Shown: positions 10,038-21,116 of the stretch, piece by piece
Layout of the letters: every line of letters begins with the position of its first letter
Numbering within the stretch: the first letter of the stretch is position 1
NCBI GenBank assembly: GCA_003427395.1
Contig: BFEA01000368.1
Span: 646,281 to 670,932, forward strand
Length of the DNA: 24,652 nucleotides
Direction of reading: 5' to 3'
From: Chara braunii
Lineage: Eukaryota; Streptophyta; Charophyceae; Charales; Characeae
Made by a program: the position numbers and the translations under genes
Notes under the pieces: generated by a model
What the model was told of the DNA's origin: nothing
Seen by the model: the letters and a program-made list of their open reading frames with translations, nothing else
Databases searched by the model: none

Positions 10038-10055
10038 ATACCCTTGTAAGGGTAT
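10038..10055. repeat. Inverted repeat ATACCCTT-gt-AAGGGTAT
   Basis: This perfect 8-bp inverted repeat lies inside the element. An almost identical palindrome, with 10-bp arms, lies just outside the other LTR at 22075-22096. The two cores are exact reverse complements of each other because their 2-nt centres are GT and AC. Confidence 0.7.
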
Positions 10056-10228
10056 TCACGCGGACAACTTACCGGACCATATTAAGCGAGGTCTATGTCG
10101 CTTTGCCAAATCAGAAAGCTATAAATTCATCCATACTCCAAATCTTGACGAGAAAGGAACCAATCCGATTAGCCGACAGACTTAGGTTTGAGGCCTCCAA
10201 CAATCTGTGCCCACACAACTGCATGCCG

Positions 10229-10270
10229 CCAGGGTTTCAACCTGGGTCTCCATTGTCCTGACACTAGGAC
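10229..10270 (-). other. tRNA-like 3' half (T arm plus anticodon-like arm)
   Basis: On the minus strand, CCAGG-TTGAAAC-CCTGG forms a 5-bp stem with a 7-nt loop of exact T-arm size, and the sequence is one base from the pol III B-box consensus. It is preceded by GTCCT/AGGAC closing a 6-nt loop, separated by a 9-nt variable-loop-like spacer. I could not find a matching D arm or the 5' half of an acceptor stem, so this is not a functional tRNA. It could be a remnant of a tRNA-derived SINE or chance. Confidence 0.3.
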
Positions 10271-12626
10271 GCCGATGTATTACGCATCAATACTATGACA
10301 TAAGTTCTAAAGGCCCTCTCAAACCGTCCTCTCCCTTTTGCCCTAGACAAACGCCGACTTCTCGTTGGGTGTCCCGGTTAGACTCTTTCTGGTAAGCAGA
10401 GCCATAACCAGGGACGCGGACCTTAAATGAGACCTCAGAAGGCACTTTCACCTTCCTCCCGAAAATTCCTCACAATCAAAGACATATGCATATGTACACT
10501 TAATTCTCATTTCAACTCTTTCTGCAATCTTGTACAAAAATGCTAGGTCTTCATTCTGGCCCACCAAGGCCTGCTGCATTGTCATCTTAACGACAATACC
10601 TTCGCTTGTTACGCAACGATAAATTTTTCTTCTGATAAGCATTCAATCAGGACTTACCAAAAAGACTCGACGCGTATCCCCCGCCATCTCATCAGAGTAA
10701 TTCCATGAGGCGTGCAATACCCCTTAGACTCTTACCCCTTTGGTAGACGAGGGTCCGCTGCCAGGTTGTGCTGACACTCAGCCATCCACTAGGGGTTGCG
10801 CCCTAGAGGTGCTAACCTTTACCGTTTAGCTTGGTCTTCCTCAAAATGTCTCAGGATTAGCACAAGTGTCTGGACGGTGTATCGCAACAAACCACAGACC
10901 CACCGCGGGACTACGCAGGGGTCTGTCTCACATAAAGGTGTTTACCAGTTCCATATGGGACAACATAGAAATCACGACACCCTTCTCACAATCATAAACA
11001 AGAATCACCGTCAGGTTCACTAGGCCGTAGCCCCTGACTTGATCAGAGACAATAAACCACACATCCTGATGACATCTATCAAATGCACTGATTTGTGACA
11101 CGCTCAATTCCATCCAAAACAGTTTTTCTGGTCCTTCTCGTCAGACTTTATCAACTCAAACTTCGCTTACCATACCCTTAAATCTATTAATCACCTTTCA
11201 TACGAAGGAGGTCTCTCTTCAATAGGTCTCCCAACCATCCTTTTTTTTCTATGATGAACTTTCACACGACCTTTCCTTAAAACATCTTCCCTCTTGGAAA
11301 TGAGTCTTCCAATAAACAATATTACCACCTTCCCAATCAGAAGGGGTCTCAACCATAAAACAACTCAGACTTAGAGACCAACTTATGTGTCCTCTTCACA
11401 ACTCAACCATAAAACATTTGGCATGGTAAGCATTCGAGTCTCAAAGACTCGCAAAATCCCTTAGGATTCTCACACTTTTCACAAAACAGACTGCACTCCC
11501 TCTCCTTATACCCGACCCTATCATCCGCCCGTATGCAGGTCGCACGAGTATACAGAAGAGTAGACAGTTTACATTTATTCAGATTCACAAAATACACAGT
11601 ACACGAGATGTTTCCCATACATCTCTCACACAAAGCCATCATACATCAGGGTAAAACCACTCATGTGGAGTGATTGTGATCGTCATGTACAAGAGAATAG
11701 TCTCAGATAAATTCCAAGCTCAATATACACTAAGGGTATAATATCCCATCTCAAAATCCAAACAGTCATACTCTTGAATTACATATATACACAAAGAGTT
11801 GAACAATCTCAACTCAAACTGGCACCAGTGGTCCAATATCGCCCAAATCAATTCTAGCCTCCTTAGTCAGAGCTAAACTGAAACAACTCTAAACAGGTGT
11901 AATCGCACCCCTCAAATTGGAGGGATCCAAATAGCCCAAAACATATCCAAATATCCAACCTGTAATACAAGGTCCATCACGCCTCAATCAATCATAGGCT
12001 TACAACAACTTCGAATCAAAGCGTAGTGCATACTCCTCTCTCATATCTCAGCACAATTGGCATAGCAAGAGGTTTAGCACACTAATTCTCGAGGTCATAG
12101 CATTCTGAAACCATAACTCAGGATCTACTCAATTTAGAGCAGCTCCTATATACAACGTATGGGCGCGTGCCCTTTCACAACTTAGGGTGATATGGTTAAA
12201 AATAAACTCTGCCCCTAAAACACAATTAACTCATCTTCCCGGATTAAGGTATATCTCTTAAAGAAGGACAATTGTCACAATCAAAACCAACTCAGTCCGC
12301 CTAATAAGATCCCATCCTCACATGACCTCATGATGTACTCAGGTCCATGTTATAACCCATTCCCTCATTTGTTTCTTACCCCCAGTGACCCATACATACG
12401 GGAGACTCACTCTCCTGCTCTAACCGGTATACCTCTGAGTAGATGCCAAAGCCTGAAGACCTGCTTATGCACCTCTTCGATACCGTTCGGTATAAAGTCA
12501 AGATCGTGTAAACTAAAACACAGGGCCGGAATCACACAATCAACTAGCCTTCTACCTTGGCTCCCATGCATTCGTATATACACATGCTCATGAGAGACGT
12601 ACTTCGGTAAAGCACAATGACATCCT

Positions 12627-13301
12627 CTATGGCCCTGCTACTGCCCGGACCTCATCCCAATCTACAACCATGTCATCTGGATCATGGGAGTTCGCATAGG
12701 CATCCACAATATTGACCATGTCCCTTAGTCCTTGACTATGGGGTAAAAACCTTTGGTCCACGTAAAGGCCATATATCAGTTTGCACATAAAACGTCCATA
12801 CCCCCATTCACGCGTCCTCAAAGCGGCTTCCGCTGTGACCTCTAGCCTTTCTTGTCCCCCGAAATACTTCCCTACCAGAAATTCAGGCAGGACGACTCGT
12901 AATGGGGCAGAAGAAAACCCAAATTCATCGGCACTCTTAACTTCTACATGGGTCACCACTCGCTCTTTCCCTTCATGGACCCTTCTTCTTGTCCATTTTG
13001 CCGCAACTCCCTCAACTATCGTTAATGGTCTCGCAAGCATGCTCTCGTGCCCAAGTGCCAACTCGACCTCATGCTTGATCCAGAATGAGGAAGATGCGTA
13101 CATGGATACCCTTACGATCGCATAATCTTCATCATCATTAAAGCCGGACTCGATCCAGACGAAGACACCCCTGTCTATCAATGCGCCCCACCATGAAGAG
13201 ATATACTCTCTTTCCTTGACTCTCCTCGACAAGGATACCTCAAGTTCATCTTCCCTTTTTACGGGCAAGGCCATGTTAGGATCTTCCTTTGCATAAGGCA
13301 T
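12627..13301 (-). CDS. Hypothetical 224-residue protein in the retroelement internal region
   Basis: I do not recognise this protein. It is the longest non-repetitive frame in the window and lies in sense with the element. It stands out because its surroundings are AT-rich and full of stops while the ORF is visibly richer in G and C. The predicted protein is soluble and acidic toward its C-terminus (SHDPDDMVVDWDEV), with no signal peptide, membrane segment or low-complexity tract. It has a charged N-terminal third (KREDELEVSLSRRVKEREY) and an aromatic WW pair near residue 42. The frame is open for 12 further codons upstream to a TGA near 13344, so the start Met is only the first available one. 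It shows no gag, protease, reverse transcriptase or integrase signature. It could be an accessory ORF of the element family or a captured host gene fragment. Only one copy is present, so selection cannot be tested here. Confidence 0.5.
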   Translation of the reverse strand: MPYAKEDPNMALPVKREDELEVSLSRRVKEREYISSWWGALIDRGVFVWIESGFNDDEDYAIVRVSMYASSSFWIKHEVELALGHESMLARPLTIVEGVAAKWTRRRVHEGKERVVTHVEVKSADEFGFSSAPLRVVLPEFLVGKYFGGQERLEVTAEAALRTREWGYGRFMCKLIYGLYVDQRFLPHSQGLRDMVNIVDAYANSHDPDDMVVDWDEVRAVAGP

Positions 13302-13487
13302 TCCGAGTTGCCTTTGCTCTGGTCTGGGTTCTGCCCATCACAGAAAAACGTCCAACATACCCCTTCCGTTATCACACTGATAATCACACTCTACAATCTC
13401 TACCCCTGAAGCCTTAACTGCATATCATATTTCACCAGAATTCATCCTTTCCAGCGTTTACGATCACCCAACTTGGAAAAAGCAATA

Positions 13488-13635
13488 ATGGTAATATATC
13501 ACGATAATATTGCATTTATAAATATAAAAAAATTCGTAATTATAACACTAATGAAAAACGATATATTACCATAGTAACTGACAACAATAATACTCATTGT
13601 AATAAGAAACATCATACACACATTAGTCAGTTACT
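13488..13635. repeat. Two adjacent foldback structures in an AT-rich patch
   Basis: A 13-bp inverted repeat (ATGGTAATATATC at 13488-13500, complement at 13560-13572) is followed directly by a 10-bp one (AGTAACTGAC at 13573-13582, complement at 13626-13635). Each encloses a strongly AT-rich interior of about 45-60 bp. They could be remnants of short foldback (MITE-like) insertions or cruciform-forming DNA. No clear target-site duplication was seen. Confidence 0.6.
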
Positions 13636-15417
13636 CAAAGCATATACAGATATCTCGTAGCGACGGACCTATATCAACAGACATAACATATGATAGGCAC
13701 ATTATGATCAGTGATATGATTACCAACAGTTAGCACTTTCATACATAATACTTGTGAGAGTACCACACTTTACTCCCCGGCTCTGAGAGAAGTATATTAT
13801 GGTGAGGGGCAGTGTAATCCTTTCCAGAAAGGATAACATCTTAAATCCTCGAGTCTCACTCAAGGATTAAGCCTCACTGCTGCTCCCTCCAATTCTAACA
13901 TTCGTTCCTTGCAAACTTTTGTTGACAAGGAAAGCAACCTCACCATACACGCTTCGGGGTGTACAGTCCCGTCCTGTGTTGGCGAACCCACTTGTCACAA
14001 AAATAGTTGGGTATTCACCCCCTACCTTTCTGTGGCATGTAGTAGCCGCTTTCCTCATAGACCAATAGTCTAACAAGACCTAAACACTTTCCTCCTTTTC
14101 GGTAGTAGTGTAGTTATTTTATCACCAAGGATACAACAACAACACCCCACTATGGACTAGGAACATAATTCCGGCGTGGGTCTCACTACTACCTACAGGA
14201 CAAGATTATAACTTCTTCAAAGTCATCTCTTAAGGGAACAATAACATAGGATTGCAACCTTCATTGGGGCAGACCTTATACATTGACCATTTCCTGAGAA
14301 GTACTTATCTCAAGAGGTGGTCACTCCATTCACCTCCGAATCCGCATCAGACGTGGATTCTGCATAATATCTCTACTCCCTCTTTGAGGAGCAATCCAAA
14401 CACACAAACCTTAATAGACAGCCATAAATCGATAATTGGACTTGAGACACTCATATAAACCATTGCAGACTGAATAGTTCAAATATATACTCCAGATACA
14501 TGACCCATGTAAATATTTCTAACAAGGATAATTATCAAAGGAATACAATCATCAAACACATAGCCTCACACAATCAGACGTTAGGCAAGCTTACTCAGAC
14601 AATATCTGGCATATGAGACTGAGTTCAACATACATTCAAGTGGATGGTCCAAGCCTAGGAAAGGTTCAAGCGAAGGTCTAACAACAATTACTACCCATTG
14701 CCCCATCAAATGTAAGCAAAATAGTCTAAGTGTTAGCTCCTTCATAGTTACTTCGACTACCTCTAGGATCAGATACCCTCCTTTAACAAAAAGGGTGCCA
14801 TGCAAATCTACTACTACTTTCCGTAGTCCTTTCCATTGAGGTTATAGTACGGTGCTCACTACACCCATTCACCGTTATATATACCCAACTCGAACACATC
14901 GCTCGTGGCAGACCTCACACTTTTATGACAATATAATCCGAACAACCGCTTAGAACCCAGACTCAGGGATCCCATCTCCAAATTCATAAAACTTTTGGCC
15001 TCCCTAGCCCAACTTTCCTCGAAGCCCTTCGATGACTTCTAACATAATAGGCTTCCTTACAAGGCCAACTCCCACAACCCTCACACTTAGCGTGTTGATA
15101 GCCCCCCCTCATCTTTCCCTTAGCCATATTAGCCATCCAAGACATTGTCCAAAACCTACCATCTTTTAAGGTCAGGAGAGGGTATCAATCCCACATACTA
15201 CCAGGTTAGTCAAAGTACTAGTCAAAACGTTTATCCTTCCCGTGCCATCGTTACTGCACTAGCCACAACTGTCTCACACAATCGACCCTCACTCACGCTC
15301 TATCCAACACCTTCAGTCGATTAACCATTATGCACAAAGAAAATTACTCATTTTACCTATTTCTCACTTTCCCATACCCGGATGCCGTTCCACCAGGGAC
15401 AACGGCAGACAACCGTT

Positions 15418-15434
15418 ATCCCCGGCAACGGCGC
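15418..15434 (-). promoter_or_regulatory. Primer-binding site for tRNA-Asp
   Basis: The plus strand reads ATCCCCGGCAACGGCGC here, followed by AACC and then the LTR. Seventeen consecutive bases equal the 3' end of plant tRNA-Asp, up to the terminal CA, so the minus strand would anneal to that tRNA to prime reverse transcription. The position, a few bases inside the LTR, fits a PBS and fixes the orientation of the element. The last tRNA bases are not matched, which may be decay. Confidence 0.85.
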
Positions 15435-17166
15435 AACCTGTCGAGCGCATCGGTCCAGCACCGCACAGGGCAACACAGGACCCTTCTGGCCGCGTCACGC
15501 AGGAGCTGGTTTGTTCCTCCATCGCAAACATACATGGAGCTTCCACAAGCCGCTCCGGCCGAGTGCGAGGGCCATACCTCCCGCGAGCCCCTACGACAGG
15601 ATAGGGCCTACGTGAGGCACGATTTACCTCTACCTTACGGGAGCTGTCACCTCCCTTCGGTGGACGTATCCCCGCCGAGCTACCAGTCCACAGTACGAAA
15701 GCTGATCAGTTACAATTGTAGAGGTGAACCAGCCGAGGGTGTTTCTCATTCGCTGTAGCATAGGGGGTACGCGCGGTAGTACGCCTCTATCGGACCCGCA
15801 CGAGAACCGACATCTTGGGGGGCAGAGGTCCCAAGCGCGACTCGGCGTCAGTCGACTAGGACATATCCCACTCACCACGCATACACCACCCTGCGAACAC
15901 AAAAATAAAAAATACACATATACCTCAAACAACGCGACAACACTCCTAGTCCCTTAGTAGCCATCCCATAACTTTCCGACGTGGAAATCGGATAGGCGTC
16001 GCGTGCGAGACTTAGTATAAAACCGTGCGGACGAAGGGCTTACTCATATTGACTCGCAATTCAAGCGTACGCAAGCGGTCATAATGATAATGTACTATGT
16101 AGTACCCATACTCATGTGGTCCTCGCTAATCTTGAAGGTCGCATTCGACACTCAAGTGTCGGCTGACATGCGCCTTGAGGGTTAATCTCTCGACGCTAGA
16201 TAACCGCCAAGTGTTGTTGAGAACCACACCCTCTTCTGCACCCTGCGGAGAGTGGGTGATACACTGCCCTTGAGATCAACTCCATCATCCAGGGTCTGGA
16301 AAGAAGTCAAGGGGTTTGACTTTGACGACTGCCACGGACTACAACGTCTAACCATAGAAACTCTAAAAAGCAAAGGATAAAAAAATATGTCCCTTTTCTC
16401 TCAAAAACATAATCTGTTCAACCCGTGTGCGCGGTCACGGTAGGCCGCGCGAAACTCTCAAGACATATGTATTTACATATATATAAGAGGTTATAAATAT
16501 AGGACGATCACTTCTCACAGTCACAGTGAGACTCCTCTTAGCTATATATATATATATATATGTGAGCACAAACAGTTAAATCCAAAGTCTGAATCTCCAA
16601 ACATACCTGCAATTACATCAAAGATTCAACAAGAAGTCCATACAATGCACGGGGTCAACTTCAACCATTCTCTGCGCTCACACCGCTTGCTTTAGCCATA
16701 CAAACCTCGATCTTAGTGCACCATCCCAACAATAAAATACTCAGTATCTTTGTTAAATGGCCATTCAATAAAGTCCGGGTAAAAATACAATGAAAAAGAT
16801 CAAACCACAGGGCTAAAGTTTTTAGGTTGAGTGACAAGAGTAAATTGGAGTTGAATCGTGAACCGACGAATCGACAACTGACCTGTTATCAGTGATAACA
16901 GAAGGTGATCCTTGTAGGATCAAGCTGAATCTAGCGCAAATCCTGAATCAATCGATCAAGAAGACATGTAACACAAGACAGACCAATCCCCAAGCTAAGT
17001 CTATAAGTTTAAGGAGAATAATCTTCACATCACGATCTCACTCAAATCATCCTATTTAACTAAGTCTCAGTCTACCTCTAAGCAAGTGCCAAAAGAAAGG
17101 TAGACCCTGACATAAACTCCTCTATACAAAGTGGACTGCCAGAATCGCCACCTGTCAAAATGTAAT

Positions 17167-17575
17167 CTAACTCCTCTAAACTAAGAAAATTTTGGCAGCA
17201 CTTTCCGTAGGAAAAGTGTCTTCTAAGAATTTATAATAGTCCGAATATTGAAATAAAAATAATCTTCAACTTTTCAAACTCAAATTTTGTCCAACTCCTG
17301 GAATTAGTAAAAATTCGGGCAACACTCCCTTTAGAAAAAGGAGACTTCCCAGATTTTTACTAAGTCATATATAAAATTTTCAGACAAGTTAAACTTTGAA
17401 AGGTCAAATTTTGACCAACTCCTTGGATTTGCATAAATTTCGGCAGCGCTTTCCGTAGAGAAAATGACTTACCAAAATTTATACAAAGCCAAGTATACGA
17501 AAAAATCCCAGAAAATACGACAATTGATCTGAGTAAAATAAAGTTAGCGTAAAAAATGCAAAAATTTGAACCAAC
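17167..17575. repeat. Three AT-rich tandem units, period about 124 bp, 5' LTR
   Basis: This is the counterpart of the array in the other LTR, with units starting at 17167, 17291 and 17415. The first unit keeps a GGCAGCACTTTCCGTAGG segment that is partly eroded in the other copy, so it probably shows the ancestral state of the unit better. Confidence 0.75.
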
Positions 17576-17778
17576 TTCTATCACTCGAGCACGTGGCGAG
17601 CCTCTAAAGCAACTACCTGTGGAACTGGAACTCAGACTAAGTAGCAACCTCACTCAGTCTCATGCAGGCCAAACCACAAAGGTAAGTAGTCTCACTAGCC
17701 CCAAGGTCTATCTTGTCAAACAATAGTTTATGGTCTTTCAATACTTTATCCCTTCATACCAAACTTACATAGGGCATT

Positions 17779-18397
17779 GAGTTAGACCATTCATCTTAGA
17801 AATAATGCCAACTCTTTGCCTTAGTTATACACGAACAGGTTGCACAACTACTTTTCTCTTCATTGGGCATATGACTAAGCCATTGGTCTTAGAAACAATG
17901 CTTAGTCACCCTGATCTGTTTAAATACACAAGTTATATATAATTCTTTGAACTTAATCTTCAAAAATGAGCGTAGGACTAAGCCATTCGTCCTAGAAACA
18001 ATGCTCAGCCGACCCAAGTTACCTTCAATTATAGCTCTTAGTTATACTCTCTTAACTTGTGATAAGACTATAGTCAGACCATTCGTCTTAGAAACAATGT
18101 CTGGCTAACCTTGTTCTTATAAACAAATAAGTATAAAAATATAGAAAGTCATATTCCTTTGTTCACATTATAATCATGTGACCTCAGACTTAGACCATTC
18201 ATCTTAGAAACAATGTCTAGTCCTTAGCCTGAACCTCCCTCAGAACAAAACAAAAACTTAAACCCCTTCAATCAGGGAGACCCTCAGAAATAAACACAGC
18301 AACTAGGCCATTCATCTTAGAAACAATGCCCGACCCTTTAGAAAACAACTAAATAAACCTAGCAGTCAGACCATTCGTCTTGGAAACAAGGCCTGAC
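17779..18397 (-). repeat. Array of seven covarying hairpins, 5' LTR
   Basis: Seven hairpins lie at 17779-17814, 17873-17907, 17976-18010, 18072-18106, 18186-18223, 18305-18331 and 18365-18397. On the plus strand each has the loop core CATTCRTCTTAGAAACAAT, closed by ATT/AAT pairs and, after one bulged base, by a variable stem. Stems include GACTAAGC/GCTTAGTC, AGTCAGAC/GTCTGGCT and AGACT..GAC/GTCTAGTCC. Spacers between hairpins (about 30-80 bp) are unrelated, so only the loop and the pairing are conserved. The array starts about 240 bp downstream of the putative TATA motif in sense orientation. Confidence 0.85.
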
Positions 18398-18633
18398 CCT
18401 ATAAGACCCGTTCAAGCACAAGCAAAAATGCCTTCCTCCCATCCTTCCCCCTTATGCAACCTCTTTTCTCAATCTGCTTTCAGACAATCAATAAAACTGA
18501 AACTTCAGGTTATGCACTTGTTCCTTTACTTAGTCTGAGTTATGTCCCGAAAGTCAAACACAATGTCAACATAGGATGTATGCAGTATACTAAGTGAAAA
18601 CACAACAGGTAGTACAAATAGGGACTATAATAT

Positions 18634-18718
18634 GGGTTTATAGAGGGAAGCAAAATGTCACCTTTCAGTTCCCTGCCTCCAGAACTCCTCCTAAGTTCCG
18701 CCAGAGCTCCGACAATCG
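18634..18718 (-). promoter_or_regulatory. Putative LTR promoter, 5' LTR
   Basis: On the minus strand a TATAAACCC motif (18634-18642) lies downstream of a 59-bp block (18660-18718). That block reappears about 78% identical, without indels, on the plus strand at 23938-23996, again upstream of TATAAACC. Conservation of the block and TATA motif between two otherwise different sequences suggests a core promoter. If so, transcription starts near 18600 and the seven-hairpin array lies in the RNA leader. No transcript evidence is available here. Confidence 0.5.
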
Positions 18719-20413
18719 GTGGGTTGACTCCCCACAGAGTCTTGATGCAGACCTACGGGTTGCAATCCCGCCTGCCGCTTTCCTCTCAGAACAAGACTAG
18801 ACTTAGAGTAAGAAGGGCAGAAGATAAGGGGTTTCAAACGCTCGAGATACAAGAGGGGGACAACTCAATTCCAAGGAGAGGGCCTTTATACCTTCACTCG
18901 CCTGAGGGCCCCGCAATGATGGCCAAATAGTAGCAGCCTCGTTTAGTTCTGAAGTCAACTGTAAAGGTCAACCCTCTGCCGACCCCTCAAATCACAGCAC
19001 TAACCTTCCTTCCCAGGCTCAGTCACTCCTCTAAGTCCAATTGCCGCTGCACAATAGGCTGTAACAGTTAGCAACAGCTGCGGCGGTATGCAGTTGTACG
19101 CAGGAACCAACAGTAGGCAGCAACAATATCAGTTGTCATCAGTTAGCTACGGCTCGTGCACAGTCAACAGAAACAGCAGCCGTGCACAGTCAAAAAAAAG
19201 TAGCAACTGGTCGCAGCATTCGGCCGCAGGATGCAGCGGTCAGCAACAATGTGCAGCAGTCAGCCACAACCACATTAATCACCCTCAACAACAGCAACTA
19301 CTCTGTATGCAGAACCACCCGTGCAGATCTCCGCCTCCGCGGTTTGTGACCCGAAGTATGTCGGTCACAGGTAAGTCTGCACCTTCACGGTCAACCCTCT
19401 ACTGCACACGCTGATGGGACGATGGTCATAAGGATCAGCAACCCGTCCTGCAGTCTCTGCTGCCTGTCCGCTGCGACTTCCCTTTGACGAGTCGGACCTT
19501 ATGTGGGCCGGTAGGCAAACCGTCAGTCTTGAGCCTGTTTCCCCCTCTGCACTGTTCTAACGAAATAGCAGCGTATGACCTGTAGACAAATCCCCAAATT
19601 CACAGTTCGATTGCCCTTCCACCTTGCTTTATGAAACAGGCAGCGTACCTGCCAACAGGTAAGTCCCCAACCTGGTGGCTAGCCTCATGCCCCCTCCATC
19701 GATTAGGATGAGTAAAGTCAAACGAACCTTCTGCAACTGCACGGGCAGGTGCTTTTCTACTTGCCAAACTACCTTTCTCGTATCTGCCTTCTGCCATAGA
19801 CAACGTAGTCCCTGGTTCCGTCCGCAACCCTCAGTAGCCCGACTAATATCTGCGGCGAGCTTCTCGAAGATGCAAGTCGAGAGCGAATCTCCCTCGAGAA
19901 GGAGACCAGGTACATATCCGTTTCCTTCCCTCTAACAACTGGTCAGCACCACCACCACAAGGAAGATAAACAGTAGCGACTAGTCAAGGTACGTAGTGAC
20001 CGGACGCACCGTACTACTCAGCGAAAACGTGCAAACAACAATGAATCCGCCTCTAGATCACGGACGGATACATTGGCAGACAACATGTGATCCGCATGCA
20101 GTTTCCACGTTATAGTTCGACATTCGGTTCATCTAGCAGTGCTTTCATCGAGGTAAGTACCTACTCTCTCTCCCTCTCTCTCTCTCTCTGTCCCTCTACG
20201 CACTGTGCTAACCAGCTCATTCGCTCCTGCCTATGACCGAGCCCGACCCTCTGCTACTATATATTCAGAAGGAGGATGAATCTTCCCCTTACCATTGGAC
20301 AATACAGGCGCAATTTTTATCCTTCATATCTTAAAACTTATACATTAAGATCCAAAACTAACCTTATAATCCTTTTCATGACTATGAGAAACCTTCATTT
20401 CGTACCTACCCCC

Positions 20414-21116
20414 GCTTGATCCCGTAAGGGACGAGCGAGATATTGCTTTCCCTTCTTCTCCCTCTGACACCCCGCCATAGCCACCGTGCAATAGCTTTCT
20501 TTTCTAACTCCCCCCCCATTAGCTCTCTGCTGATTCTAACTTCAAGATCGGGGTCGCCAGCCCCGAAAACCCCTGTTCCAAATCCTCTTCCGCCTGATTT
20601 CATCCGGAAACGAGCGGGCGATACACTTTTCCTTCGCTTTTCCTCCTCGTTCCACCACCTCCCACGCACTCTATCCTCCCACAAACTCGTCTCTCGCTCA
20701 ACCTCCTCCTAATCTAACTGCGTATTTGAAGTCGCCCGGGGTTAGAACCGCTATCTCGAATCTTTCCCCGCTCGATTTTGTCTATAATCGAGCGATATTT
20801 CGTTTTCTATTCCCCGTCATTTCCCCTTCCGCCATAACTTCGCGCACCTTTTTTTCTCTACTAACTCCAATTCTACTAATCTAATACTAAAATCGACTTC
20901 ATATCTAGTTTCGCCTAGGTCAAAAACCCCAAGGTCGACTCCTCTCTCGCTCGATTCCGCTAAGGATCCAGCGAGCTTAGCGCTTTCCGCTGCGCCTCAC
21001 TCTGTCTCCCCACCATCCCCGACTTCGGCCCATATGCATCTGGAGTGATTCTGCGCCCGGGTTCATCCTCCCGTTCACTTTTGTCTGTGCCTTCGAGCAC
21101 TCCTCCAGCCATTCGC
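20414..21116. repeat. Four ~178-bp tandem units each headed by a hairpin, 5' LTR
   Basis: Counterpart of the array in the other LTR, with hairpins at 20414-20436, about 20590-20617, 20770-20793 and 20946-20975. In this copy the first and last stems have each lost perfect pairing: GGGACGAGC has lost a T, and GGATCCAGCGAG has one substitution. The second stem is better paired than in the other copy. Confidence 0.7.

Larger units (their letters stand above)
9696..15438 (-). other. Internal region of the retroelement without recognisable gag-pol
   Basis: The 5.7 kb between the LTRs is rich in stops in all frames apart from one 224-codon sense ORF. I looked for reverse transcriptase, integrase, protease and CCHC-type gag motifs in the listed minus-strand frames and saw none. 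One 79-codon frame (11403-11642) is cysteine-rich but has no standard zinc-knuckle spacing. Two stretches stand out: a tRNA-like fragment near 10230 and an AT-rich foldback region at 13488-13635, both listed separately. The rest, including 10270-12600 and 13640-15417, shows nothing I can assign. Confidence 0.7.

Noticed and set aside
11403-11642. Cysteine-rich frame as a gag zinc knuckle
   Set aside because: The cysteines do not fit CX2CX4HX4C spacing, and the frame is short and isolated.
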